From Paraniabella defluvii (GTDB lineage: Bacteria; Bacteroidota; Bacteroidia; Chitinophagales; Chitinophagaceae): a DNA stretch of 64,000 bases. The notes under the pieces were generated by a model. That model saw nothing but the letters and a program-made list of their open reading frames with translations, was not told the DNA's origin and made no database searches. The position numbers were made by a program, and so were the translations under genes. The DNA lies in NCBI GenBank assembly GCA_019316985.1, contig CP079215.1, positions 1,116,001-1,180,000 of the forward strand. The letters are read 5' to 3'. Below, in pieces: positions 20,984 to 29,694 of the stretch (positions within the stretch are counted from its first letter, which is position 1; each line of letters starts with the position of its first letter).

Positions 20984-23041
20984 TTATCGCCCAGTATTCT
21001 TTCCGCTCCATACTCTTTCTTTTTCCGGCACTTTAGTGGTTTTCCGATCATTCTTTTTCGTGCTATCCTTTTTTTTCGGGTAAAGCGCCTTTTAAGTATT
21101 TACGGTATTGAGTGCTGTCTTTCCTGATATTAGCCCAGTAAGCGGCACTTGTGGAGTCCATGATAAATTGCTCGCGTGGAATGTAGCCGGGAATAATGCT
21201 TGTTTTAGAAATAGATTCAAGGTCAGCCTTACTTCTCGGCGTCAGGCTGTCCAATAAATACTGCTCCATCAATATCCTCGACATTCTGCCGGCCCAGGTA
21301 GCGCCATAGCCTGCATTTTGCACAACAATACCAATGGCAATTTTAGGGTTTTCCTTGGGTGCAAAGCATACGAAAACCGAATGCTCTTTTGCTCCTTTCC
21401 TCTGTGAAAGTTTTGCGCAGTACCTGTTTTGGCGCACACCGAAATGCCGGGGATCTGCGCCGTACGGGCAGTTCCTATTAAAACCACATCCTCCATACCG
21501 CGAATGATAGCATTGTAAGCGGTATCCGAAATATGCGTCAGCACTTCGTGCTTTTTTCGGTACCTGGACAACAACGCAGAATCGGCCAGCGTTTCGTTCT
21601 CGATGCTGTCTACAAAATGAGGTGTATAATAATAGCCTTTATTAGCTATAATACAGGCGGCATTGGCTATCTGCAGCGGCGTTGCCAGCATCTGGTCCTG
21701 TCCGATGCCCAGAGTAAGGTTTGTACAGGAGTTCCAGCTGTTATTATAGATTTTGTCGTACCGCGCCACAGTGGTGATATTGCCTTTATCTTCACTTGGG
21801 AGATCTACACCCAACTTAACGCCGTATCCAAAATTGTGCATGTATTCTTCCCAAACTTCATACCCCTTCTTTACATTGCCATATTTAGGATTATCGACCA
21901 CCTTGCGATAAATATCTGTAAAATAAGAGTTGCACGAATTGGCAGTAGCCAGTCTCAGGTTAGCCGCGTGCCCCCTCCCGCATGCGTACAGGCAGGCTTA
22001 CCGCCTCCACAGCCATAGTAACGGCCGCCGCAGGGATACCCGAAAGAAGGAGTGATCACGCCCTGATCCAGCGCTATAAGACCGCCAATGGGCTTAAAGG
22101 TAGAACCCGGAGGGTATTGACCTTTGATGGCACGGTTGAGCAGCGGTCTGGTAGCCAGCATTTGCAATGCGGCATAGTTCTTTTGAAATTGGGACCGGTG
22201 AGATCATTAGGATTAAAAGTAGGCCCCGAAGCCATTGCCAATATGCCGCCGGTTTTAGGATCAATGGCTACTACGCCTCCCAACTTATCGGCAAACAGCT
22301 TTTCTGCTAAATCCTGCAGGTCGGCATCCAGAAAAGTTTTAAGACCCCGGCCTGCAACAGCTGTTGTATCAAATTCCCCGTTCTCAAACCGGCCTACCAG
22401 CCGGTTTTTATTATCCTTTATCATGTAAGATACCCCGCGCTGCCCCTGAGCACAGACTCGTAAGTACGCTCCAGGCCGTTTTTGCCGATATAATCGCCCA
22501 TCCGGTAATACTTTGATGAAGCATCAATTTCCGAAGGACTTACTTCGCCTATATACCCTAGTACCTGCGCACCCGAATTGGATGGATAGGTTCTTACCGG
22601 GCGCGCCTGAAGATTAAACCCATTAAACCGCCAGCTGTTTTCCTCAAAACGCGCCTGCATTTCGGGCGTAAGCAGCGATATAAAAATGGAAGGACGTACC
22701 CGTGAATTTTTTATGATAGCTTCTACTATTTTTTGCCGGAAATCGGCAGTATCCACGTTCATCAATTTGCAGAATGCCAGGGTATCGATATTTTTAACTT
22801 CAGATGGCGTAACCATCAGGTCAAACATAACAACATTGTTCAGTATGGGCTTGCCTTTCCGGTCAAAAATAATTCCCCGCTCGGGGTACATGATCTTGGC
22901 AAAGACAGCATTATCCCTCGCCAGTTCATGGTATTTCCTGCCAAAAATCTGCAGGTTTATCAATTGCGCCAATATAACAATAAAAACTGCCAGGAAAATG
23001 GCGCGTATAATATAACTCCTTGACTGATTGAATACGGACAT
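20984..23041 (-). CDS. mrdA: Penicillin-binding protein 2, peptidoglycan transpeptidase (about five frame breaks)
   Basis: A ~685-residue class B PBP, the transpeptidase of the elongasome. The ATG at 23041 gives MSVFNQSRSYIIRAIFLAVF, an N-terminal membrane anchor. The dimerisation domain follows (YPERGIIFDRKGKPIL, RTYPSNSGAQVLGYIGEV). Active-site motifs: SxxK in PPGSTFKP, SxN in SCN (reconstructed near 21940), KTG in VCAKTGTAQ. The C-terminus, after removing one extra A near 21070, runs KKDSTKKNDRKTTKVPEKER and stops at 20984, leaving 41 bp to rodA. Individual breaks fall near 22434, 22190, 21970, 21410 and 21070. Confidence 0.92.
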
Positions 23042-23170
23042 GTAAAATGGAAAACTTTTGCAGGATAACTTTAATACCTGCAAAAGTACATAGAGAGTAC
23101 GGTTGCAATATATATTTCTGCAGAAAAAATTACTAATGTTTGAAAGCAGTAAGGTTCCCCAAATAAAAAG

Positions 23171-23703
23171 CTATGCAGTATTAGACCTGAACTTTAGCTT
23201 TCGCGGAAATATCAGCTCCGCAATAATGATCATTAACATACTGATAGCCGTGGTGATCACTACTTTCATTAAAAAATGAATAAAGGAGCCAAACGACAGC
23301 CACTCGAGGAATAGCAGGTAAAAATTATGGCAAAAGTAAGGATCAACGCATATAATAAATAAGCGTTCCATCCCATGGCTTTGGGAGACGGCTCCTTGTA
23401 ACTAAATTCCGTAGCATCTTTTGGTGCAAAAAGGTTAATAATAAGGGGACGCAGAAAAGCCACCAGTACACTGGCCGCTGCATGTAACCCCGGCGTCATC
23501 GTATAATAGTCAACACTCATCCCCAGCAAAAAGCCCAGTATCAGCACCCAGCCCTTTTTAATATAGAAAGGCAGCCATAAAATAAAAAGAAAATAAATAT
23601 AGGGAGTGATGAGCTGGTGCAAATGCGGCATTATATTCAGCACATATACCTGTAAAAAAACAAAAAGTATAAAGCGGATGGTATTTCTTACGAGATCACT
23701 CAT
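23171..23703 (-). CDS. mreD: Rod shape-determining protein MreD (one frame break)
   Basis: A ~177-residue inner-membrane protein with five or six hydrophobic helices (FILFVFLQVYVLNIM, YIYFLFILWLPFYI, WVLILGFLLGMSVDYY) and the family HAAASVLVAFLRPLIIN segment. One C is missing near 23328; restoring it turns LTFAIIFTCYSS into LTFAHNFYLLFLEWLSFG and joins the C-terminal helices that end FPRKLKFRSNTA. The start overlaps the mreC stop (ATGA), confirming the operon. Confidence 0.87.
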
Positions 23704-24572
23704 TTATTACCTCCTTTTCTTTCAACCATATTATGCGTTTCCTTGTCCAACTGCTCCAGCTCGTTGTAATTAACATTCTCTACTACAAAAACCTGCTGGA
23801 GGCTGGTTAAATTAGCTGTGGGCTTTACCTTTAGTATAAAGAAGTTGCTCGACTTATCAATCAGTACCTTAGAAACAACACCTACCATCCGGCCTGGGGA
23901 TAGCTTCTCGAATAGGTTCCGGTTAAAATGGTATCGCCTTTTCGTACAGAATCTGTTTTAGGAATGTTGTTGAGCGTTAGTTCCTGTGGTGATTTTCCGT
24001 CCCAGCTGAGCATTCCGGCGCTGCCTGTTCTTTTTAATTGCACGCTGAACTTATTGACCACGTTCAGCAAACTCATTATCTCGCTGAAATTTTTCCCGGT
24101 GTTGATGACTTTACCAACCAGGCCGCCATTAGAGCTGAATACCCCATGTCATCTCCTATACCTGTGCTGTAACCCCGGTTGATTTGCAGATAATTTTTAT
24201 CGCTGCCGGAAGTGCTATATAATACCTGGGCGCTGCGCCAAACATAGTGCCGTACACTTCCTGAAGTATCGCGGTAGCTGCTATCCTGTATAACGGCCGT
24301 TCCGGAGTCGGCAGTTACAAAATTGGCACTTAATAAATTCATTAAAGAGTCGTTCAGGCGATGTACACGCCTGTTCTCTTCCTGCATGGTAAAAAAGTCT
24401 TCCAATGCATTATACTTACCGTTAAAATAAGAAGTAACGCCCCGGCAAATCCCAGGCCTTTGGCGCGGTGCGATTTATTGTAAGTGAAAAGCAGATACAG
24501 CGTAATGATCTGTAAAATCAGGAACAGAACAAAAACTGAGTGACGCCGGATGAATAAAAAGATATTACGCAT
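23700..24572 (-). CDS. mreC: Rod shape-determining protein MreC (at least three frame breaks)
   Basis: A ~290-residue periplasmic scaffold of the elongasome. The N-terminal membrane helix is HSVFVLFLILQIITLYLLF, followed by a coiled coil (EENRRVHRLNDSLMNLL) and the MreC beta domains (VVNKFSVQLKRTG, KGDTILTGTYSRSYPQ, VGVVSKVLIDKSSNFFILKVKPTANLTSLQQVFVV). Breaks near 24430, 24140 and 23890 divide it into four open pieces; all are in one gene-length span with correct order. The stop overlaps mreD by 4 bp. Confidence 0.88.
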
Positions 24573-24577
24573 GAATG

Positions 24578-24660
24578 AAGTTAATAGGTTGAATAGTTGA
24601 TAAGTTGACGGGGTAAAACCCTTGTTAACCTATAAACCTGTTAACCAGTCAACTCTTCAA
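24578..24660. repeat. Octad-periodic inverted repeat between mreB and mreC
   Basis: Four 8-mers (AAGTTAAT, AGGTTGAA, TAGTTGAT, AAGTTGAC) at 24578-24609 are followed after 14 nt by four 8-mers of the complementary type (GTTAACCT, ATAAACCT, GTTAACCA, GTCAACTC) at 24624-24655. The two arms could pair in mRNA inside the operon. Confidence 0.75.
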
Positions 24661-24662
24661 TA

Positions 24663-25687
24663 CTACCTCATTACAAATGGGTACCTGTCATAGTTTTGCA
24701 GCGCAATACCTGTACCTCTTACCACACTTTTAAGCGGATCATCGGCTATATGTACAGGCAGCTTAATTTTCTGGCTCAGTCTTTTATCCAGGCCTCTTAA
24801 TAAAGCTCCGCCGCCGGTAAGGTATAAACCACGGCGGTAAATATCGCTGGCCAGCTCGGGAGGTGTTTGTTCCAGCGCTTTTAAAATAGCTTCTTCAATC
24901 TTAAAAATGCTTTTATCCAATGCTTCCGCTACTTCCTGGTAGCTTACCATGATTTGTTTGGGAATACCGGTAACCAGGTCACGACCATTTACGGGTATAT
25001 CATCTGGCGGATTGTCCAGGTCCTTCATAGCAGCGCCAATCTGTATCTTGATCTGCTCGGCAGTACGCTCCCCGATTAAAAGACTATGGTATCTTCTCAA
25101 GGCCTCCATAATATCGGCAGTAAACTCATCGCCGGCAATACGTATACTTTGATCGCATACAATACCCGCCAATGCAATAACGGTAATGCCCGTGGTTCCC
25201 CTCCAATATCAATGATCATATTACCAACAGGCTCTTCCACATCAATACCAATACCCAGCGCTGCAGCCATCGGCTCATGAATCAGGTATACTTCTTTTGC
25301 GCCGGCCTGCTCTGCACTATCTCTAACCGCCCGTTTTTCTACTTCGGTAATAGAAGAGGGGATGCAGATCATCATTCTCCAGCTTGGGGGAAACAATGGC
25401 TTTTTAGGATATACCAGCTTTATCAGCTCGCGAATCATTAATTCCGCTGCGTTAAAGTCTGCAATTACACCATCCTTCAGTGGCCTGACGGTTCTGATGC
25501 TTTCATGTGTTTTTTCGTGCATCATTAATGCACGCTTACCAACCGCCAATACTTCTTTAGGATTATTGCGGTTGAGTGCTACAATACTTGGCTCATTTAC
25601 AGCCACTTCTTCGTTATGTATAATGAGGGTATTTGCGGTACCCAAATCCATTGCTATTTCCTGAGTAAACCAGTTGAAAAGTCCCAT
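24663..25687 (-). CDS. mreB: Rod shape-determining actin homologue MreB (one frame break)
   Basis: The ~342-residue bacterial actin that organises cell elongation. ATP-binding elements: MDLGTANTLI (phosphate 1), VPSSI-like CIPSSITEVEKRAV, NMIIDIGGG(TTG) (phosphate 2) and LTGGGALLRGLD (adenosine). One G is missing in the GGGG near 25200; restored, the text reads IGGGTTGITVIALAGIVCDQSIRIAGDEF. First gene of the mreBCD-mrdA-rodA operon; the transketolase gene diverges from it. Confidence 0.94.
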
Positions 25688-25902
25688 TCTGCTATATATT
25701 CAAAATTGTGTTGGCAAAGGTGAAGTAATTTCCCGAAAGTAACAAAGCAAAACAATAAAACGCCGTATTTTTCGGCATTTAGACATTATTAACACAATTT
25801 TTAATCTGAAATTAAAGGGTGCAATTTCAACCTGGAAGTTGGGCTCAAATCCCGGCTCCGCAGCTTTATTAATCGTTAACCCGAAGGAATGATTTTTTTC
25901 AG

Positions 25903-25910
25903 TACGTTTG
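25903..25910 (+). promoter_or_regulatory. -7 promoter box TACGTTTG for the transketolase subunit
   Basis: Exact TAnnTTTG match, 29 nt before the ATG at 25940. Confidence 0.6.
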
Positions 25911-25939
25911 CCGGATAACTAAAGTTAAAACCAAAAGAG

Positions 25940-26902
25940 ATGGCTTTAAAAGACATTCAATCAACAGGAAGTAAAGATACCCGTAGCGGCTTCGGCGATG
26001 GCATCGTAGAAGCAGCACGTAAAAACGAAAATATTGTAGCCCTTAGCGCCGACTTATTAGGTTCAATGAAACTGAACCAGTTTGTAAAGGAGTTTCCCGA
26101 AAGATTTGTGCAATGTGGTATCGGGGAGGCGAATATGATGGGAATTGCTTCAGGTTTATCCATTGGAGGAAAAATTCCTTTTACCACCACTTTCGCCAAC
26201 TTCAGCACCGGCCGCGTATACGACCAGATCCGCCAGTCTATCGCTTATAGCGGTAAAAATGTAAAAATCTGCGCTTCTCACGCCGGCGTTACATTGGGAG
26301 AGGATGGAGCTACCCACCAGATACTGGAAGATATTGGTTTAATGAAGATGTTACCGGGTATGACAGTAGTTGTGCCTTGCGATTATACCCAAACAAAAGC
26401 AGCCACCCAGGCTATTGCCGAATATGAAGGCCCCGTTTACCTGCGTTTTGGCCGTCCAAGCTGGCCGATCTTCACCAAAGAAGAAGATTTCCAGATCGGT
26501 AAGGCACAATATTTTTCAGAAGGTACTGATGTTACAATTTTCGCCTGTGGCCACCTGGTTTGGAATGCCATTCAGGCCGGCGTGGAATTAGAAGAAAAAG
26601 GAATCAGTGTTGAAGTGATTAATATACACACAATCAAACCTTTAGACGAAGAAGCGATCATCAAGTCCCTGAAAAAGACCAAATGTGCGGTTACCGCAGA
26701 AGAACATAATATCATTGGCGGCTTAGGCGATGCTATTGCACAGTGTGCTGCCAGAAACTTCCCTGTTCCTATCGAATATGTTGGCACTAAAGATACATTT
26801 GGAGAAAGCGGCACCCCAAAAGAGCTGCTGAAGAAGTATGGCATGGATGTTTCAGATATTGTTGCCGCCGCCGAAAAGGTAATAGCAAGAAAAAATGCTT
26901 AA
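25940..26902 (+). CDS. Transketolase family protein, C-terminal subunit
   Basis: An intact 320-residue protein equal to the pyrimidine-binding and C-terminal domains of transketolase (also like DXS and pyruvate dehydrogenase E1-beta). Motifs: GIGEANMMGIASGLS with the Glu that activates thiamine diphosphate, PFTTTFANFSTGRVYDQIRQ, SHAGVTLGEDGATHQ, and the C-terminal TAEEHNIIGGLG. In split transketolases a separate N-terminal subunit supplies the diphosphate site; none is adjacent here, as mreB diverges upstream and a sigma gene follows. The partner must be elsewhere in the genome. Acts in the non-oxidative pentose phosphate pathway. Confidence 0.9.
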   Translation: MALKDIQSTGSKDTRSGFGDGIVEAARKNENIVALSADLLGSMKLNQFVKEFPERFVQCGIGEANMMGIASGLSIGGKIPFTTTFANFSTGRVYDQIRQSIAYSGKNVKICASHAGVTLGEDGATHQILEDIGLMKMLPGMTVVVPCDYTQTKAATQAIAEYEGPVYLRFGRPSWPIFTKEEDFQIGKAQYFSEGTDVTIFACGHLVWNAIQAGVELEEKGISVEVINIHTIKPLDEEAIIKSLKKTKCAVTAEEHNIIGGLGDAIAQCAARNFPVPIEYVGTKDTFGESGTPKELLKKYGMDVSDIVAAAEKVIARKNA

Positions 26903-26922
26903 TCTCTTTAATTATAACAGTA

Positions 26923-26950
26923 AACCCGCGCATTGCCGCGGGTTTTTTTT
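26923..26950 (+). terminator. Terminator after the transketolase subunit
   Basis: An 8-bp GC-rich stem AACCCGCG / CGCGGGTT with a 6-nt loop and a run of T residues. Confidence 0.85.
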
Positions 26951-26995
26951 TCATTTAAACCTTTCCTTATCTTGAAGGTCTTATAACCTCTTTTG

Positions 26996-27592
26996 ATGGA
27001 GCGCTCCTTTCCTTCTGATGATGAACTTTTATTGCTCTTTCGTAATCCCGTTACGAAACAAAAGGCGTTTACCCAGATCATTGATAAATACAAGGAAAAG
27101 CTTTACTGGCATATACGCCGCATGGTATTGATACATGAGGATGCAGACGATGTATTGCAAAATGTGTTTATTAAAATGTGGAAAGGTTTGGAACAGTTCA
27201 GAGAAGAAAGCAAGCTGTACAGCTGGTTATACCGGATTGCCTCTAATGAAAGCATTACCCATCTGAACAGGTTAAAAAAGCAAAAACTGGTAGAAACGGA
27301 TGAGCAAACCCATGCCTTCCTGACAGAAAAAGTTAAGGCCGATACTTATTTTGACGCCTCAAAGGTAGAATGGAAACTACAGCTGGCTATTCAAACGCTG
27401 CCCGAACAGCAAAAACTGGTTTTCAGTCTCCGGTATTTTGATGAAATGCCCTACCAGGAAATGAGCGAAGTGCTGGGGGTATCAGTGGGAGCATTAAAAG
27501 CCAGCTACCACCATGCAGCAAAAAAATACAGGACTACCTGGTACAGCATTAAACTTTTAATCCGGCCGGACGTCTATTTTAATGAGAGATGA
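26996..27592 (+). CDS. RNA polymerase ECF sigma factor
   Basis: An intact ~198-residue sigma-70 family member. Region 2: KLYWHIRRMVLIHEDADDVLQNVFIKMWKGLEQF and LYSWLYRIASNESITHLNR; region 4: LPEQQKLVFSLRYFDEMPYQEMSEVLGVSVGALKASYHHAAKK. The ATG at 26996 is chosen over the TTG one codon earlier. The stop overlaps the start of the next gene (ATGA, 27589-27592), a coupling typical of sigma/anti-sigma operons. Confidence 0.9.
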   Translation: MERSFPSDDELLLLFRNPVTKQKAFTQIIDKYKEKLYWHIRRMVLIHEDADDVLQNVFIKMWKGLEQFREESKLYSWLYRIASNESITHLNRLKKQKLVETDEQTHAFLTEKVKADTYFDASKVEWKLQLAIQTLPEQQKLVFSLRYFDEMPYQEMSEVLGVSVGALKASYHHAAKKYRTTWYSIKLLIRPDVYFNER

Positions 27593-28166
27593 GTGAACGC
27601 AACGACATACTAAAAGCTTTGCATGAGCAAATGAAAAAGAAAATCATTTGACTGGCCAACCGTTTAGTGTTCCGGAAAATTATTTTTCAGAGCTTGAGCA
27701 TACCCTTCTGAAACAGGTTCTGACAGAAGACGGTTTAGACGAAATATCCTTTGCCGGCGAGGGTAAAAACCTACTTTTCAGGCTCCCGGCGGCTATTTCG
27801 ATGATTTGAGTAAAACATCCTCCGGCAAATCGAACCGGCCCCTGTTAAAACCCGTTTCTTATATAAGTGGCAACAAATAGCAGCCGGCTTAATTACCGGA
27901 TTAGTCATTGCAGGGGGCATTCATTACTGGAAAGGCGCTTCTCCAAAACAAACGGCTGTTCAAAACACTTCTGCCGGTCGACCGCTTATACAAAATATCA
28001 GCGCCAACGAGCTGAGAGATTTTGCTGAAGAAGGATTTATGAACAATATGAGCGGGCCAGGCAAAAAAATGCGGTTGACATTAATCAACTTTTTCAGCAG
28101 GTAACCAGCCAGGATCTGGAGAATTTTTTAAATGAAACCGCTGTTAACAACAGCGAATTATTTTAA
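27589..28166 (+). CDS. Putative anti-sigma membrane protein (several frame breaks)
   Basis: A ~190-residue protein reconstructed across breaks near 27645, 27780, 27866 and 28067. It begins MSERNDILKALHEQMKKENHLTG and has two VPENYF/APGGYF motifs (PFSVPENYFSEL and QAPGGYFDDL) in its cytoplasmic part. One membrane helix follows (QIAAGLITGLVIAGGIHYW) and a short periplasmic end (VTSQDLENFLNETAVNN). That architecture and its overlap with the sigma gene argue for an anti-sigma factor; no catalytic motif is expected. No single open piece is long, so ordinary gene finding may miss this gene. Confidence 0.7.
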
Positions 28167-28172
28167 ATACAC

Positions 28173-28565
28173 ATGAGCAGATTCAACGAAATATTACTTG
28201 TTTTTGCAGCCTTTTTTGTACTACACAACACCGGCAATGCGCAGCAAAAATCCCCGCGAAAATTAACGACATTTTTTTTGAATATGTTGCCAAAACACTT
28301 GAGCTAAAGCCTTCAGAAGCAGTGCTGATGCGGCCTTTGGTGAAGAAGTATCTTGATGAAAGAAAAAGATTTACGGCAGGTTTTCCGACCCGTTGGAACG
28401 GGAACAGGAAATACTAAACCTGAAAATAAGCTCCCGGAAAGAGATGACACCCATTGTTGGCTTACAAAAGGCCAATGCTTTTTTTCCAGTGAGCAGAACT
28501 TCCGCCGCAAAGTGAGGGAAGAACTCAAACAGCGCCATGAAGACCAGAAAAAAATTGATGTTTAA
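28173..28565 (+). CDS. Spy/CpxP-like small exported protein (three frame breaks)
   Basis: A ~130-residue protein with a signal peptide (MSRFNEILLVFAAFFVLHNTGNA) and a fully helical, highly charged mature part (IFFEYVAKTLELKPSEA...LVKKYLDERKRF... REELKQRHEDQKKIDV). This resembles the Spy/CpxP helical periplasmic chaperones that act as stress sensors or effectors in sigma-linked envelope regulons. Missing bases: an A near 28249, a T near 28382 and a T near 28490. It is third in the operon after the sigma and anti-sigma genes. Confidence 0.65.
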
Positions 28566-28606
28566 ACTTTTTTCTGCAAGAAATTTTTTTGTCTGAATCT
28601 ATTTCC

Positions 28607-28672
28607 TATTTTTGCAACTGGTGTTTTTCATAGGTTAGCAACGGCCAGCTCTTTTAGGGCAGGCCTTTTTTT
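28607..28672 (+). ncRNA. Candidate small RNA with its own promoter box and terminator
   Basis: A TATTTTTG box (28607-28614, exact TAnnTTTG) is followed ~29 nt later by a 9-bp hairpin with one mismatch (GGCCAGCTC / GGGCAGGCC, 28643-28665) and seven T residues. There is no room for a protein. The predicted transcript is roughly 50 nt (about 28620-28672), ending just before the convergent MBL-fold gene. It could instead be a leader-less terminator for the Spy-like operon, but the promoter box argues for an independent RNA. Confidence 0.45.
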
Positions 28673-28684
28673 GCAACTTAGTTT

Positions 28685-29416
28685 TTATTCAGAGAAACGT
28701 TTTACCGGCGTTTGAATATCGTGGTAAAACAGGAACTCCCAATCAGTCCCTTCCTGTAACCATTTCTCCCGCAATTGCATGGCTTTCTTCCCGTCATAGT
28801 CGTATTTGGCTGCAAACCGGGTTTTCATTTGCGAAAGCTGGGGGCATCATCGGCACCAAAGAAAATGGTGCTATCCCCTTCTCTGATCCATATTACCCGG
28901 TGAAACTTAGAATGGGCGCCCGTAACCTCGTAGCTGATCCCGTCGGCTATAAGGCCCGTTTCCGCCTCTGTGAGCACCAGGTTGTCGGCTTGCTGTAATA
29001 GCTCCAGTAAATCAGTGTTGTACGATGCAGAGCCTATTTCCATGGCGTACTCAACTCCTGTTTCTGAATATGATAGGTAGCGTTTTCAAATGCCAGTTGT
29101 TTGGTATAAGGGTTGATCAGCCCGCCGGCATGGTCTTTATGCAAATGGCTCATAACCACTTTTGTAATATCAGTTGCATTTATACCATTGTCTCTCAGGT
29201 TTTTGTAAAGCTGAAACTGACCATCGTCGCCGGTAAGGCCCAGGCCGGTATCGAGCAATATAATATCATTGCCGGTTATTACTACAAAGGGTTGAATTTC
29301 GACCAACAGGCTTCCGCGGTTGCGATCGGCCATTTCGTCTTCGCTTAATTTAAACGGGATAAATTTTTGGTAGCATCTACAGTGAATGCTCCTTCTGACA
29401 GAGGTATCATCTTCAT
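28685..29416 (-). CDS. Metallo-beta-lactamase-fold hydrolase (three frame breaks)
   Basis: A ~245-residue MBL-fold protein. The metal site is MSHLHKDHAGGL (HxHxDH), preceded by the DTGLGLTG strand and followed by VTGAHSKFH. The start at 29416 gives MKMIPLSEGAFTVDATKKFIPF once one A near 29368 is restored; the longer start at 29423 is an artefact of that break. Further losses: an A near 29041 and a C near 28852, after which FFGADDAPQLSQMKTRF runs to a stop at 28685. Substrate unknown; the family includes lactonases, thioesterases and glyoxalase II-like enzymes. Confidence 0.82.
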
Positions 29417-29694
29417 AGGGCAAAAGTAGCTGATATTGCGAAGTGACAGGCCGTTTCCTAAAACAGACGCATCCAATTATGTTTAATCAATACATGGTTC
29501 ATGCAATATCTGTTTTTACTGGCAAGGAAAGTTCAGGTGCATTTTCTTATAGCGATTCACAAATAAACCAAGTATGCCACTGTGTCCGGAACAAGGGGCT
29601 ATATCATCAGAAAAATCTTCGGAGAAAGTTACTTCCTTTTTCGAACGGCGGGATACATGTAACGCCGCAGAATTGGATGTTCCTACGTTACAGC

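Noticed and set aside
19599..25687. Degenerating mre/rod operon as a sign of loss of rod shape
   Set aside because: All five genes keep complete motifs in order; breaks are homopolymer indels like those in tRNA synthetases.
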